Positions 1 through 8,606 of a stretch of DNA of 64,000 bases are shown here, piece by piece. Made by a program: the position numbers and the translations under genes. Each line of letters opens with the position of its first letter. The first letter of the stretch is position 1. The notes beneath the pieces were generated by a model. The model had not been told where the DNA came from, ran no database searches, and saw nothing but the letters and a program-made list of their open reading frames with translations. Source of the stretch: DATFVA01 sp963721075 (GTDB taxonomy: Bacteria > Bacteroidota > Ignavibacteria > Ignavibacteriales > Ignavibacteriaceae); the NCBI GenBank assembly GCA_963721075.1, contig CAVRHV010000016.1, positions 1 through 64,000 on the forward strand, in the 5' to 3' direction.

Positions 1-54
1 GTTGACTGCCCATTTAAAACGTAAAAAGTGTGAGAATGATCCATTTTCAAACTT

Positions 55-111
55 TTTTGTGCACCCTACCGGGCTCGAATCCCGCCATTGGCGGGACTGA
101 TTAAGAGTAAG
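55..111 (-). pseudogene. Degenerate tRNA-Lys fragment (candidate attachment-site copy)
   Basis: Positions 55-79 are identical to 10414-10438, which is the T-loop side and 3' acceptor arm of the intact tRNA-Lys(CUU) plus five flanking bases. A further 12-base match to the anticodon arm (ctgattaagagt) follows at about 98-109, but the bases between are replaced by a different T-arm-like stretch and the anticodon stem no longer pairs. It therefore cannot fold into a working tRNA. It reads in the same orientation as the intact gene, as expected of the 3'-end copy left by an integrase-mediated insertion. Confidence 0.7.
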
Positions 112-154
112 TTTCACGCTTCTGTAAGTTGTTGTTCAAACACTTAGAAATAAC

Positions 155-178
155 TGACGTAGTGTTTGACGTAGTAAA
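155..178. repeat. Two 12-bp iterons with core TGACGTAGT
   Basis: Two direct copies start at 155 and 167, each beginning TGACGTAGT, with a period of exactly 12 bp. A related set of three copies with core TGAAGTAGT and the same period lies at 10289-10324, on the inner side of the intact tRNA-Lys gene. Both sets are in the same orientation. Confidence 0.6.
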
Positions 179-196
179 TTACAATCTGGTTATAAC

Positions 197-226
197 AAAC
201 CCCTACCAACTTCTTGATAGGGGTTT
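197..226 (-). terminator. Hairpin terminator after the beta-helix gene pair
   Basis: A perfect 9-bp stem (AAACCCCTA paired with TAGGGGTTT) with a 12-nt loop lies 27 bp beyond the stop codon of the leftward gene ending at 253. On the minus strand it is followed by an A/T-rich stretch with a short T run. This fits the end of the leftward operon. Confidence 0.6.
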
Positions 227-252
227 GAATAATGTGAAAAATATTTTTCTTT

Positions 253-2376
253 TTACTTCAATAGAATCATTTTCTTGGTCGCGATATAAGCACCTGCTTG
301 TAGACGATACAGATACATTCCACTTGCTAATCCTGTTGCATCAAATTCAACTTGATGATAACCGGCATGCTTATAACCTTCAATGAGATTTGCAACATCT
401 TCTCCAAGAGAGTTGAAAAGAAATAATTTGACTTCACTGGCTTCAGGTAGACCAAATATTATTGAAGTACTTGGATTAAAGGGATTCGGATAGTTTTGAT
501 ATACCACAAAATCAGTAGGAATTTTATTTAATAATTCATCATCAATCCCAGTAACTGTCACACCCTCACCCATATTGATAACAGAGTCTGGACTTCCAAC
601 TGCATTATGAATTATTTGAATTATCCCATTATATTGGATTTCTGCGAGCGGTGTAAATGTAATTTCAACATCCTGATGATTTCCGGGAAGAATAGTTGAA
701 TCTGTGATACTTACAGTAAATGCTGGCTCGTTGCTTGAAATATCAGTTATAACCAGATCTGTATTACCAGTATTCGTTATGATAAATGTCATTGTTGAAG
801 AAGAATCAATAGCAACCGTATCAAAATCTAGAATTGTTGGATTAATACTCATTGTAGTGGGAGGACAACATCGTGGAGATTCTAAAGCTCCAATATCCGG
901 CATTGAACCAGGTGGATTAGGTCTTGGATTACCTTCACCATCAAATGGAGGAGCATAATACCAGATACCACCAATTTCTATTGAATCAATTCCCGCTCCA
1001 ATACAAAGGCTTGAGTCAGCTAAATTATATGCTGGATCTGTAAAAAATGGATCGACATTAATATTATTACTTCCTGATCCAGTCCAACCACCCTCTATAT
1101 CGGAATAGTATGCAAATACATCTATACTATTTGAGGGGTAAATTTCTGATCCGTTATTCCACAATATTGAGTTAATAATTATTGGATTGGTAGACGGATC
1201 TTCAAAATATAAAGCCCCCCCTTCCTGAATTGCGGTGTTATTTGTTATTGTATTATTAATTATTATTGGTTTACTATTAGCCCAAGTATGCAATGCACCG
1301 CCTTTATCTGCAGAATTGTTCGTTATTACATTATTATAAATATCCGGACTTGACCACTTCATTCCAATAGCACCGCCAGTGCAAATTCCATTTGTATAAT
1401 AATTCCCGGAGATATAGTTGTTCTTCACAACAGCCCAATTAGCATCATTGTTTAGATCAAAATATATCCCAGCACCACTGCATTCTGAAGCTCCAGCAAT
1501 GAAATTATTTGTAATTGTATCTGAATCAATTATTGTATTTGCCCAGCTACAACTTATACCTCCGGCAATTCCACCGCTGTTTATAGAAATCGAGCTATTA
1601 AGATCAATATTATTATTTAATATTATTGTTGTTCCCCCATTTAATCTTATACCGCCGCCTACACTATAACCGTAAATAGATTTACAGTGGTTTGATAAAA
1701 TCTTATTATTAACAACTAAAGCATCTGTATATAAGGCAACTCCGCCACCCTGAGCCCAACTCATTTGCCAATTGGAGGCACTACCAGTAGTTAAGATGCT
1801 ATTGTCTTGAATTATATTTTTTTTAATAATTGTATATGCTCCCGGGATAGGTGGGCCACAAAAAATGCCACCGCCCATTGTTTGTGCATCTGGTAATCCA
1901 ATTTCTAGTGAATTATATTTAATTCTATTGTATTTAATCGTTGCACCGGAATTGAAGCACAATATTCCACCACCAATTCGTATTGATACACCTAAAATTC
2001 CAGGAGGAAAATAAGTCCCAGTACCACCCGTAATAGTAAATCCGCAAAGGATAGATGTTGTATCTTCACCTGAAATAAAATAAACTACCGACCCGCTATC
2101 AAGATGGTTGGGCTGGCTGCCGTCTATAATCGAGTTGTTGATATGGTTTGTATCTCCATTCACAATAAAATTACTGGCTACTGTAATTGCTTTGCCTTTG
2201 AAGTTAATATTCTCTAAGTATGTTCCATCTGCTACAAGAACAACATCGCCATCGTTAGCTGCATCTATTCCGGCTTGGATAGTTTGGTATTGTCCAGGCA
2301 CGCGAATTGTATCCTGGGGGTAGGTTAGATTAATTGCGAATATCAATAGAATAAAAAGTAAGAATAAGTTTTTCAT
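253..2376 (-). CDS. Secreted right-handed beta-helix protein with T9SS sorting domain
   Basis: A 707-residue exported protein. Residues 1-20 form a signal peptide. A DUF1565/NosD-like opening follows (VPGQYQTIQAGIDAANDGD), then a long array of Asn/Gly-rich beta-helix turns up to about residue 480. About 510-600 is an ASPM-SPD-2-Hydin (Ig-like) module with the pattern LDFDTVAIDSSSTMTFIITN. The C-terminus is a type A sorting domain with NYPNPFNPST and a terminal KKMILLK. Parallel beta-helix folds of this kind often bind or cleave polysaccharides, but no catalytic residues can be assigned, so a structural or adhesive role is equally possible. It starts 24 bp after the homologous gene 2401-4224 and is probably cotranscribed with it. 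Confidence 0.85.
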   Translation of the reverse strand: MKNLFLLFILLIFAINLTYPQDTIRVPGQYQTIQAGIDAANDGDVVLVADGTYLENINFKGKAITVASNFIVNGDTNHINNSIIDGSQPNHLDSGSVVYFISGEDTTSILCGFTITGGTGTYFPPGILGVSIRIGGGILCFNSGATIKYNRIKYNSLEIGLPDAQTMGGGIFCGPPIPGAYTIIKKNIIQDNSILTTGSASNWQMSWAQGGGVALYTDALVVNNKILSNHCKSIYGYSVGGGIRLNGGTTIILNNNIDLNSSISINSGGIAGGISCSWANTIIDSDTITNNFIAGASECSGAGIYFDLNNDANWAVVKNNYISGNYYTNGICTGGAIGMKWSSPDIYNNVITNNSADKGGALHTWANSKPIIINNTITNNTAIQEGGALYFEDPSTNPIIINSILWNNGSEIYPSNSIDVFAYYSDIEGGWTGSGSNNINVDPFFTDPAYNLADSSLCIGAGIDSIEIGGIWYYAPPFDGEGNPRPNPPGSMPDIGALESPRCCPPTTMSINPTILDFDTVAIDSSSTMTFIITNTGNTDLVITDISSNEPAFTVSITDSTILPGNHQDVEITFTPLAEIQYNGIIQIIHNAVGSPDSVINMGEGVTVTGIDDELLNKIPTDFVVYQNYPNPFNPSTSIIFGLPEASEVKLFLFNSLGEDVANLIEGYKHAGYHQVEFDATGLASGMYLYRLQAGAYIATKKMILLK

Positions 2377-2400
2377 AAACCTCTCCGAATAAGTTTGATA

Positions 2401-4224
2401 CTATTTCAGCAACATCATCTTTTTATCGAGTACCAATCCATTTACCTCCAAACGATAGATGTAAATTCCGCTGGCAAAATTGTTGGCATTCCATACATAT
2501 TTGTAGCTGCCTGCTGAAAGGTTATCAGAAACTAAAGTAGCAACTTCCTGACCCAGAACGTTATAAATTTTCAAACTAACAAAGCCTTCGGTTGGTAATT
2601 CAAGCTGAATCATTGTTTGAGGGTTGAACGGATTTGGATAGTTATCAATTTTTATATTGGTGGATGTTGCTGTTGATGATACAAATTCTTCATCCTCAAA
2701 ACTGGTCTTGCCAAGGAAGTTATACCAATTAATTGCATCCGGACCTCCGTAAGCTCCCATGTCATTCATTACTAAACCTTGTGCGGGAAATAGTGCATAT
2801 CCTGAATAAAAAGGATCCTCTGGATCATTATAAATTACATCTGGATTACCGGCATCAATGCAGGGAGAATTATGGTTTAACAGAGAGAGATTTGAAATCA
2901 TTTTTGGATTAACATTCATATTTCCTGTACCAGCCCAGTCTCCTTCGATATCCGAGTAGCTCACATCCACAGTTCCACTTTCAACTAAAATTTCAGGCCC
3001 ATCGGGTGCTGAATTATGCCACAATATAGAATTCATGATTATCAAATTTGATCCATATGAATTAATTGCACCACCCTGAACAGTTGCTTTATTTTTACTG
3101 ACGGTACTATTAATTAATTTTGCGTTACAGAAGTGTAAGCCTGTCCAAAGCCCTCCACCGATGGTCCCTTTGTTTTTTTCGATCAGGTTGTTCTCCAGGG
3201 TCGGACTTCCATCCCAAATGGCAACACCGCCTCCAAAGCAGTTTCCATTTCCGCTGAAAAAATTATGAGAAACAATATTGTTTTTAAAAAACAGTTCCTC
3301 CGGAGGATAATCCAGTACAACTCCAGCACCAAAACCACTGTCAACAGCACAAATTTCATTAAACATAAAAATATTATTACTTATAACACCTTTGCTGCCT
3401 ATAATCGTCAGACCACCAGCATGACTGCCAATCCCCGTAAAACCAGTTTCCGATTGCAATGCTTTATTATGCGAAATTTCATTTCCACTAACTAAAACTT
3501 CATATATCAAAGGAGGCTGCCATGATGACAAAGCAATCCCACCTCCGTTACTATACGATCCATATGAAAATGCCTTGTTATTAGTAATTGTATTATTGAT
3601 AACTCTTCCAGCACTGTTAAAAGTCACAGCGCCTCCGGTTGCCATAACCTGTCCGGTGATTTCATTATTTTCAAATTGATTGTTTTCCAAAATAGAGGTT
3701 GTAGGAATAAATGGTGGACCATTACTAAATCCACCGCCCATTGCCCATTCAGTATTTTCGATTGTATTATAAACAATTCTATTATGAATGATTTTTGCTC
3801 CTGATGCCAAACAGATAATTCCACCACCCTGACGCATTGTTGGGTAACCAGGAAATACTTGAACAGTTCCTGTTCCACCTGTGATAGTAAAGCCACACAA
3901 GACTGAATTAGTATCCTCACCAGACATAAAATAAACCACAGATCCAAAATCCGGATCAGAAGGTTGGCTACCATTGATGATCGTTTCCCTAATGTGTTTC
4001 TTTTTCCCGTCAACGTAAAAATGGCTCGCAACCGTAATTGCCTTTCCCATAAAATTGATATTCTCATAGTAGGTACCTTCCGCTACCAGGATTACATCAC
4101 CTGGCACAGCTGCAATAATACCGTCCTGGATTGTTGGCTGATCACCGGGGACATGAATGATTTGTGCAATAATGGGAAGTGAAGTAAACAATAATAGAAA
4201 TGTTAGAACCAGAAAATTTTTCAT
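2401..4224 (-). CDS. Secreted right-handed beta-helix protein with T9SS sorting domain (paralogue)
   Basis: A 607-residue paralogue of the next gene downstream. It has a signal peptide (about 1-20), the same DUF1565-like opening (IHVPGDQPTIQDGIIAAVPGD) and many parallel beta-helix repeats to about residue 480. Unlike its partner it lacks the Ig-like ASPM-SPD-2-Hydin module and passes directly to the sorting domain (NYPNPFNPQT, terminal KKMMLLK). It is the first structural gene after the response regulator, and an 18-bp perfect palindrome lies 65 bp upstream of its start. The arrangement suggests that the upstream sensor/regulator pair controls this secreted pair. Substrate and activity cannot be read from the sequence. 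Confidence 0.85.
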   Translation of the reverse strand: MKNFLVLTFLLLFTSLPIIAQIIHVPGDQPTIQDGIIAAVPGDVILVAEGTYYENINFMGKAITVASHFYVDGKKKHIRETIINGSQPSDPDFGSVVYFMSGEDTNSVLCGFTITGGTGTVQVFPGYPTMRQGGGIICLASGAKIIHNRIVYNTIENTEWAMGGGFSNGPPFIPTTSILENNQFENNEITGQVMATGGAVTFNSAGRVINNTITNNKAFSYGSYSNGGGIALSSWQPPLIYEVLVSGNEISHNKALQSETGFTGIGSHAGGLTIIGSKGVISNNIFMFNEICAVDSGFGAGVVLDYPPEELFFKNNIVSHNFFSGNGNCFGGGVAIWDGSPTLENNLIEKNKGTIGGGLWTGLHFCNAKLINSTVSKNKATVQGGAINSYGSNLIIMNSILWHNSAPDGPEILVESGTVDVSYSDIEGDWAGTGNMNVNPKMISNLSLLNHNSPCIDAGNPDVIYNDPEDPFYSGYALFPAQGLVMNDMGAYGGPDAINWYNFLGKTSFEDEEFVSSTATSTNIKIDNYPNPFNPQTMIQLELPTEGFVSLKIYNVLGQEVATLVSDNLSAGSYKYVWNANNFASGIYIYRLEVNGLVLDKKMMLLK

Positions 4225-4288
4225 GATGAGTCCTCCATTTTTAGTTGATAATTACAATTGAATTTAAAATTGGAGTTATAAGCTATCA

Positions 4289-4306
4289 ATCCCATCATGA
4301 TGGGAT
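4289..4306. promoter_or_regulatory. 18-bp perfect palindrome, candidate operator of the LuxR-type regulator
   Basis: The sequence ATCCCATCATGATGGGAT equals its own reverse complement. It lies between the regulator gene (ends 4360) and the beta-helix operon (starts 4224). A copy with one mismatch occurs at 5023-5040 directly before the regulator start. NarL/LuxR-type regulators bind as dimers to inverted repeats, so these are the best candidate sites for the adjacent regulator. That assignment is inference. Confidence 0.6.
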
Positions 4307-4359
4307 ATTGATGCTAAGAATTTGAGGAAGTTAAGTGAATTAGTAAAAGTGTATAAGTT

Positions 4360-5019
4360 CTAAATCTCACCATGGAGAGATTTACGAATAACATCTGCTT
4401 TGCAATGTACGTGCAGTTTTTTATAAATATGTTTTATGTGAGTGCGGACTGTTTCAATGGTTATGTTTTGTTTATCGGCTATCATTTTATAGCTCAACCC
4501 ATCAACTAAGTCAAGAACAATCTCTTTTTCTTTTTCCGTAAGCGGTGAGGGTTCTTTTTCTTCTTTGCTTTCCCGGAAATATTCTATTACTCTTCTGGCA
4601 ATCTGCGGAGACATTGGTGCCCCACCTTCAGATAATTCTTCTATGAATTTTTTTATCTCCGACAAAGGCGTTGTTTTAAGTAGGTAGCCCGTGGCACCGG
4701 CACAGAGTGATTGAAATATTTTATGGGGATCATTATGAACTGTTAACATTAGTATATCAATCTCGGGATATTTTTCTTTTATCAGCTTAATACCACTGAT
4801 TCCTGACATTCCAGGCAAACCAATGTCCATCAATATTACGTTTGGCAATATATCCGGGTAAAGAAACCGCATAAACTTTTCCACTGATTCTTCAGCTAAT
4901 CCGCAGCGAATATTTTCCTGGTCGTTCAGGTAAGAGCAAATTGCTTCCCGAATCTCACTATCATCTTCAACTATACCTACGTTAATCATACCTGAATATC
5001 TGTTTTTTTCAATTTTCAT
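4360..5019 (-). CDS. Two-component response regulator, NarL/LuxR family
   Basis: A 219-residue cytoplasmic transcription factor. The receiver domain (about 12-130) shows the acidic pair D19-D20, the phosphoacceptor Asp in VILMDIGLPGMSG (D65) and the conserved Lys in YLLKTT. The C-terminal LuxR-type helix-turn-helix (about 155-215) carries the expected pattern LTEKEKEIVLDLVDGLSYKMIA. The gene begins 35 bp after the sensor kinase gene, so the two are almost certainly cotranscribed and form a pair. Met11, just before the receiver, is an alternative start. A near-perfect copy of the 4289 palindrome occupies the space immediately before the first ATG, suggesting autoregulation. Confidence 0.93.
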   Translation of the reverse strand: MKIEKNRYSGMINVGIVEDDSEIREAICSYLNDQENIRCGLAEESVEKFMRFLYPDILPNVILMDIGLPGMSGISGIKLIKEKYPEIDILMLTVHNDPHKIFQSLCAGATGYLLKTTPLSEIKKFIEELSEGGAPMSPQIARRVIEYFRESKEEKEPSPLTEKEKEIVLDLVDGLSYKMIADKQNITIETVRTHIKHIYKKLHVHCKADVIRKSLHGEI

Positions 5020-5022
5020 TCT

Positions 5023-5040
5023 ATCCCATCATGATGTGAT
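5023..5040. promoter_or_regulatory. Second copy of the 18-bp palindrome (17/18 match)
   Basis: ATCCCATCATGATGTGAT differs from the 4289-4306 palindrome at one base. It lies between the kinase stop and the regulator start, where its 3' part overlaps the regulator's ribosome-binding region. It could be an autoregulatory operator, or an RNA hairpin tuning regulator translation. Confidence 0.55.
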
Positions 5041-5054
5041 ATTATAGAACTCGC

Positions 5055-8000
5055 CTAAATATTTCTAGCAATCAATGTCACACTTGTTCCCTTATCCAGT
5101 TTATTTATGGCTAACTCTCCTTCTATTCTCTTCGCACGTAAATCCATATTCTCAATTCCGTGATGCCCTTTCTGTTTATCTTCTTCATTTATTCCGCTTC
5201 CGTTATCTGCAATCTCCATTTTAAATTTCCCATCTCCGTTTATCATTGATATCTTAATTTTATCTGCACCTGAATGTTTTGCTGCGTTGTTAACTGCCTC
5301 TTTGAATATTAAATAAATATTCTGTCGAAGTGTCTGTTCTACCTTCTGATCGAAATGTAAACCCTTAGTTTGAAAATCAATATGTATACTTCCCGCGGGA
5401 AATATCGTCTCCAAAAAATCACGCATCCGGTCTATCAAATCACCAACAGTATCGTTGCGCGAATCTATTGACCACACAACATCGCTTAAAGTTGTAATTA
5501 TCTCCCTGCTCATTGTTCCTATTTTATTTGAGGAAGTGAAAACTTTTTCCTTTTCTGTTGTTGTTTGGATAATTTCTGAATGAACAGCAATCCTTGTAAG
5601 TGCAGCTCCAATATCATCATGCAGATCGCTGGCTATCTGAACTCTTAGCCGTTCCATCTCTAATAATTTATTAACCCGATAACGATAGATACTATAGCCA
5701 ATTCCTATAATAGTGAAGAACATTATTATTCTAAACCACAAGGTTGCCCACCACGGTGGATCAATTATCAATACAATGGATGCACCGGTTTCATTCCAAA
5801 CGCCATCATTGGTGACGCCCTTTACCCGGAAAATGTATTTACCCGGATCGATATCAGTGAAACTTATTACACGTTCATAACCGATATCAATCCAATCATC
5901 ATATAGTCCTTCTAATTTATATTCAAATTGATTTCTTTTGGAATTGGAAAAATGTAAGTCGGTAAATTCAAATGAAAATATATTTTGATCGTGGTTCAGG
6001 TTAATGATTTTTTTGAAATTTATTGCAGTATCTAGTTTAGCACTTTTATGAAAAATCTTGAAATCAGTTAGTCGAATTTGCGGGTAGATAGGATCATTGA
6101 TCATCTCTTCCGGATAAAAACCGAGACCTCCTTTTCCAGAACCAAATATTAGTTGCCCATCAAGAGTAACAGCAGTGTTTTGACGCGCTCCACCAAAACC
6201 GGTGAAGGGCATACCGTCATCCTCCCCATAACTATTAAATTTTCCTGTTTTCACATTATAAACACATAATTTATTAGCAGTGGCTGCCCAAATATTTCCC
6301 TCGCTATCTTCCAATAATTTTAATACAAAATCGTGTGGTAAACCATCTTTCTTAAAGTAATGAGTGAATGTATCCCTGTTTAAATCAAGCTTATTCAAAC
6401 CTACATTGGTTGCAATCCATAAATTATATTTACCCGGAACTTTGGATTGAATAATGTCCGTAACAAAATTATTGCTTAAACTGTTTCTGTCATTTGGATT
6501 ATGTACATAGTGTTCAACTTTTTTAATTTGTTTATTTTCAAGAGTCACTCCATACAATCCGTTATTCATAGTTCCGATCCATAAAGTCCCCCCACTATCT
6601 TCTAAGAGTATTGATGTTGTTTCGTCATTTGAAGTGCTGCTATCAACATCGAAAAACTTGAAGTGTTTATTTTCCTGATCATATAATTGCAGTCCTTGAT
6701 TCCAGGTAGATATCCAAATATCACCGGATTTAGTTTTTTGAAGGAATCTAATTTTGTTTGACCTAAGCCCGAATTTATTTTCGGAATCCGCTTTGATATG
6801 TTCGAAAGATTCATCTGAAGGGTTAAAAATACTGATTCCATTATCAAATGTTCCAAACCATAGCATACCATCATTATCCTCGCAAATTGCATTAACCCTG
6901 TTTGAACTGATACCATTAGGATTATCAGGATCATATATATATCGCTTGTAAATACCAGTTTCCGGATCAAATTTAGTTATGCCAGAATTACCCCCAAACC
7001 AAATTTTGCCATCTCTATCAACGTATATACATGCAACACCATAATCGCTTAAACTATTTGGATTGCCGGGGAAATGTCTATACCAGATAAAAGGATTTTG
7101 CTGTCTATCGTATTTACTTATAAGTGAAGTAAACAAACCTACCCATATGTTGCCTTGTCTATCTTCATAAATTGAATTAATTACATTCCCGCCGACATTT
7201 TCATATTTTGTAAATATTGGTTTAGTTCCATTATACATTTGTTCCAATTTAATTGAGCAGAGGCCACTGTCTATCGAACCTATCCAAAGTGTTTGGGATC
7301 TATCAATAAATAAATAATACGGAGAATCAGAACATATACTTGCCGGATCATCCGGATCATGGTTATAGTATCTAAACGTTTTGGTTTTGGGATCAAATCT
7401 TCCTAACCCTGTTCCAGGGATTTCAGAAAGTAAATGACCAGTTGCAAACCAGATTGTTCCAGAATCATCCTCACAAATTGAGGTTACTAAATTAGATCTT
7501 ATCCCATTTGGGTTCTTAGTATTAAATTTAAAGTGTTCGAATTTTTCAGTACTCGGATCAAAATAGATCAACCCGTTTTCCATTGTGCCAATCCATAATT
7601 TATCTTTTCTATCCTTTAATAAACCCCATGTATAATTGTCCCTTTCTTTCTGCTTTATATCTTCAGCGCTGCTAAAATCATAAGATTTATACACAGCCTC
7701 CCCGTTGCTGTCAAAACTCATATAAAGCAATCCTCTTTCTTGCGTACCTAACCATAATGTGCCGTCATCGTTTAGAATAATACTGATTATATTTTTACAG
7801 GTAATTGTATTGGAATTAGTAGTCTCTTGTAAAAAGCGAGTAAATTTTTCAGTCCTCGGATTAAAGTAATTTAATCCTCCACCCCATGTACCTATCCATA
7901 AATTTCCATTTTTATCCTCCTTTATAACTGGAACCCAATTATTTGATATTGATGTCGAGTCAAATGGAATGTTAGTATAATACTTGAGATTGTATCCATC

Positions 8001-8189
8001 ATACCTGGCAAGACCTTCCTGCGACCCAACCCATAAGAACCCATTTGAATCTTGTAAATAGCAAAAAGAAAGAGCTATAGGAATATGTTCAAATTCAGGT
8101 TCAAGAGGCTGACCAAGTAATGGAACTGTCAAAGAAATGATTAAAACATAAATCTGGATTTTTCCGGATAAGAAGAAGTCATTTTTCAT
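5055..8189 (-). CDS. Propeller-type sensor histidine kinase (HisKA_3)
   Basis: A 1044-residue membrane sensor kinase. Residues 1-27 are a signal/anchor segment. About 35-680 hold repeated 'two-component regulator propeller' blades (repeats of the type W-x-G-T-x-x-x-G-L, I-W-x-G-T). About 690-780 is a Y_Y_Y domain (FEYKLEGLYDDWIDIG, then PGKYIFRVKG). One transmembrane helix at about 790-810 (WFRIIMFFTIIGIGYSIY) follows. The cytoplasmic part has a HisKA_3 box with the phospho-His in SDLHDDIGAALTR and a HATPase domain (EAVNNAAKH; DNGSGI). It lacks the AraC output of hybrid propeller regulators and instead pairs with the LuxR regulator at 4360-5019. Family members sense extracellular polymers; the ligand here is unknown. 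Confidence 0.92.
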   Translation of the reverse strand: MKNDFFLSGKIQIYVLIISLTVPLLGQPLEPEFEHIPIALSFCYLQDSNGFLWVGSQEGLARYDGYNLKYYTNIPFDSTSISNNWVPVIKEDKNGNLWIGTWGGGLNYFNPRTEKFTRFLQETTNSNTITCKNIISIILNDDGTLWLGTQERGLLYMSFDSNGEAVYKSYDFSSAEDIKQKERDNYTWGLLKDRKDKLWIGTMENGLIYFDPSTEKFEHFKFNTKNPNGIRSNLVTSICEDDSGTIWFATGHLLSEIPGTGLGRFDPKTKTFRYYNHDPDDPASICSDSPYYLFIDRSQTLWIGSIDSGLCSIKLEQMYNGTKPIFTKYENVGGNVINSIYEDRQGNIWVGLFTSLISKYDRQQNPFIWYRHFPGNPNSLSDYGVACIYVDRDGKIWFGGNSGITKFDPETGIYKRYIYDPDNPNGISSNRVNAICEDNDGMLWFGTFDNGISIFNPSDESFEHIKADSENKFGLRSNKIRFLQKTKSGDIWISTWNQGLQLYDQENKHFKFFDVDSSTSNDETTSILLEDSGGTLWIGTMNNGLYGVTLENKQIKKVEHYVHNPNDRNSLSNNFVTDIIQSKVPGKYNLWIATNVGLNKLDLNRDTFTHYFKKDGLPHDFVLKLLEDSEGNIWAATANKLCVYNVKTGKFNSYGEDDGMPFTGFGGARQNTAVTLDGQLIFGSGKGGLGFYPEEMINDPIYPQIRLTDFKIFHKSAKLDTAINFKKIINLNHDQNIFSFEFTDLHFSNSKRNQFEYKLEGLYDDWIDIGYERVISFTDIDPGKYIFRVKGVTNDGVWNETGASIVLIIDPPWWATLWFRIIMFFTIIGIGYSIYRYRVNKLLEMERLRVQIASDLHDDIGAALTRIAVHSEIIQTTTEKEKVFTSSNKIGTMSREIITTLSDVVWSIDSRNDTVGDLIDRMRDFLETIFPAGSIHIDFQTKGLHFDQKVEQTLRQNIYLIFKEAVNNAAKHSGADKIKISMINGDGKFKMEIADNGSGINEEDKQKGHHGIENMDLRAKRIEGELAINKLDKGTSVTLIARNI

Positions 8190-8207
8190 AGGTCCCTTCT
8201 ATGAAAA
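8183..8207. promoter_or_regulatory. Inverted repeat enclosing the kinase start codon
   Basis: Nine-base arms TTTTCATAG (8183-8191) and CTATGAAAA (8199-8207) are perfectly complementary around a 7-nt spacer. The left arm contains the kinase start codon (8187-8189 on the minus strand). In RNA this would place the AUG in a stem and the ribosome-binding region in the loop and stem. In DNA it could be a repressor site. Confidence 0.4.
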
Positions 8208-8606
8208 TGGAAATAAACTTACTTCATTCATAAAAATGAGAAAATTATTCTACATTAGCAAAGATAGGTAGGTATTAGCAAATAAATCCATTGTTTCCTC
8301 AAATCAATTGAGATCTGGTGCGGTATCTGGGAAATATTGTTAAAATAATTGTATATCAGATTGATAGAATATTTCATTCCATAAAGGGTAGTAAAAAATT
8401 CCAAGCTGTGTTTATGTTTAAGGCTTATATCTCTTTGAAACTCTTACCATAGTTTTTGCGATAGTCCCGCACTAACATCATAGCTCAATCCGGATCAATT
8501 TTAGTCAGATTGAGTTGCTACTAAGTAAACAGGGTGGGAAAATAGCCGTTATTCGCACCCTACCGGGCTCTTTCGCAGGAATTGGTGCATTCCAGTATCT
8601 AATTGA
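8190..8606. other. Intergenic region with tRNA fragment, no intact gene
   Basis: About 417 bases without a supportable reading frame. Its right part holds the second truncated copy of the tRNA-Lys 3' end, followed by the broken edge of the restriction-enzyme remnant. The left part presumably contains the promoter of the leftward kinase operon, but no promoter motif stands out. Confidence 0.6.
8555..8570 (-). repeat. 16-bp copy of the tRNA-Lys 3' end
   Basis: gcaccctaccgggctc is identical to 10420-10435, the 3' acceptor strand and T-arm start of the tRNA-Lys gene, in the same orientation. Similarity stops at 8570, just before the decayed restriction-enzyme fragment. It is the middle one of three such copies and could be an internal junction between two tandem insertions. 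Confidence 0.65.

Noticed and set aside
55..111. Second functional tRNA-Lys gene
   Set aside because: The anticodon stem no longer pairs and the 5' half (D-arm and 5' acceptor strand) is missing, so it cannot be a working tRNA.
3624..4067. 147-codon minus-strand frame inside the beta-helix gene
   Set aside because: Different frame of the same strand within a well-supported T9SS gene; no recognisable fold.
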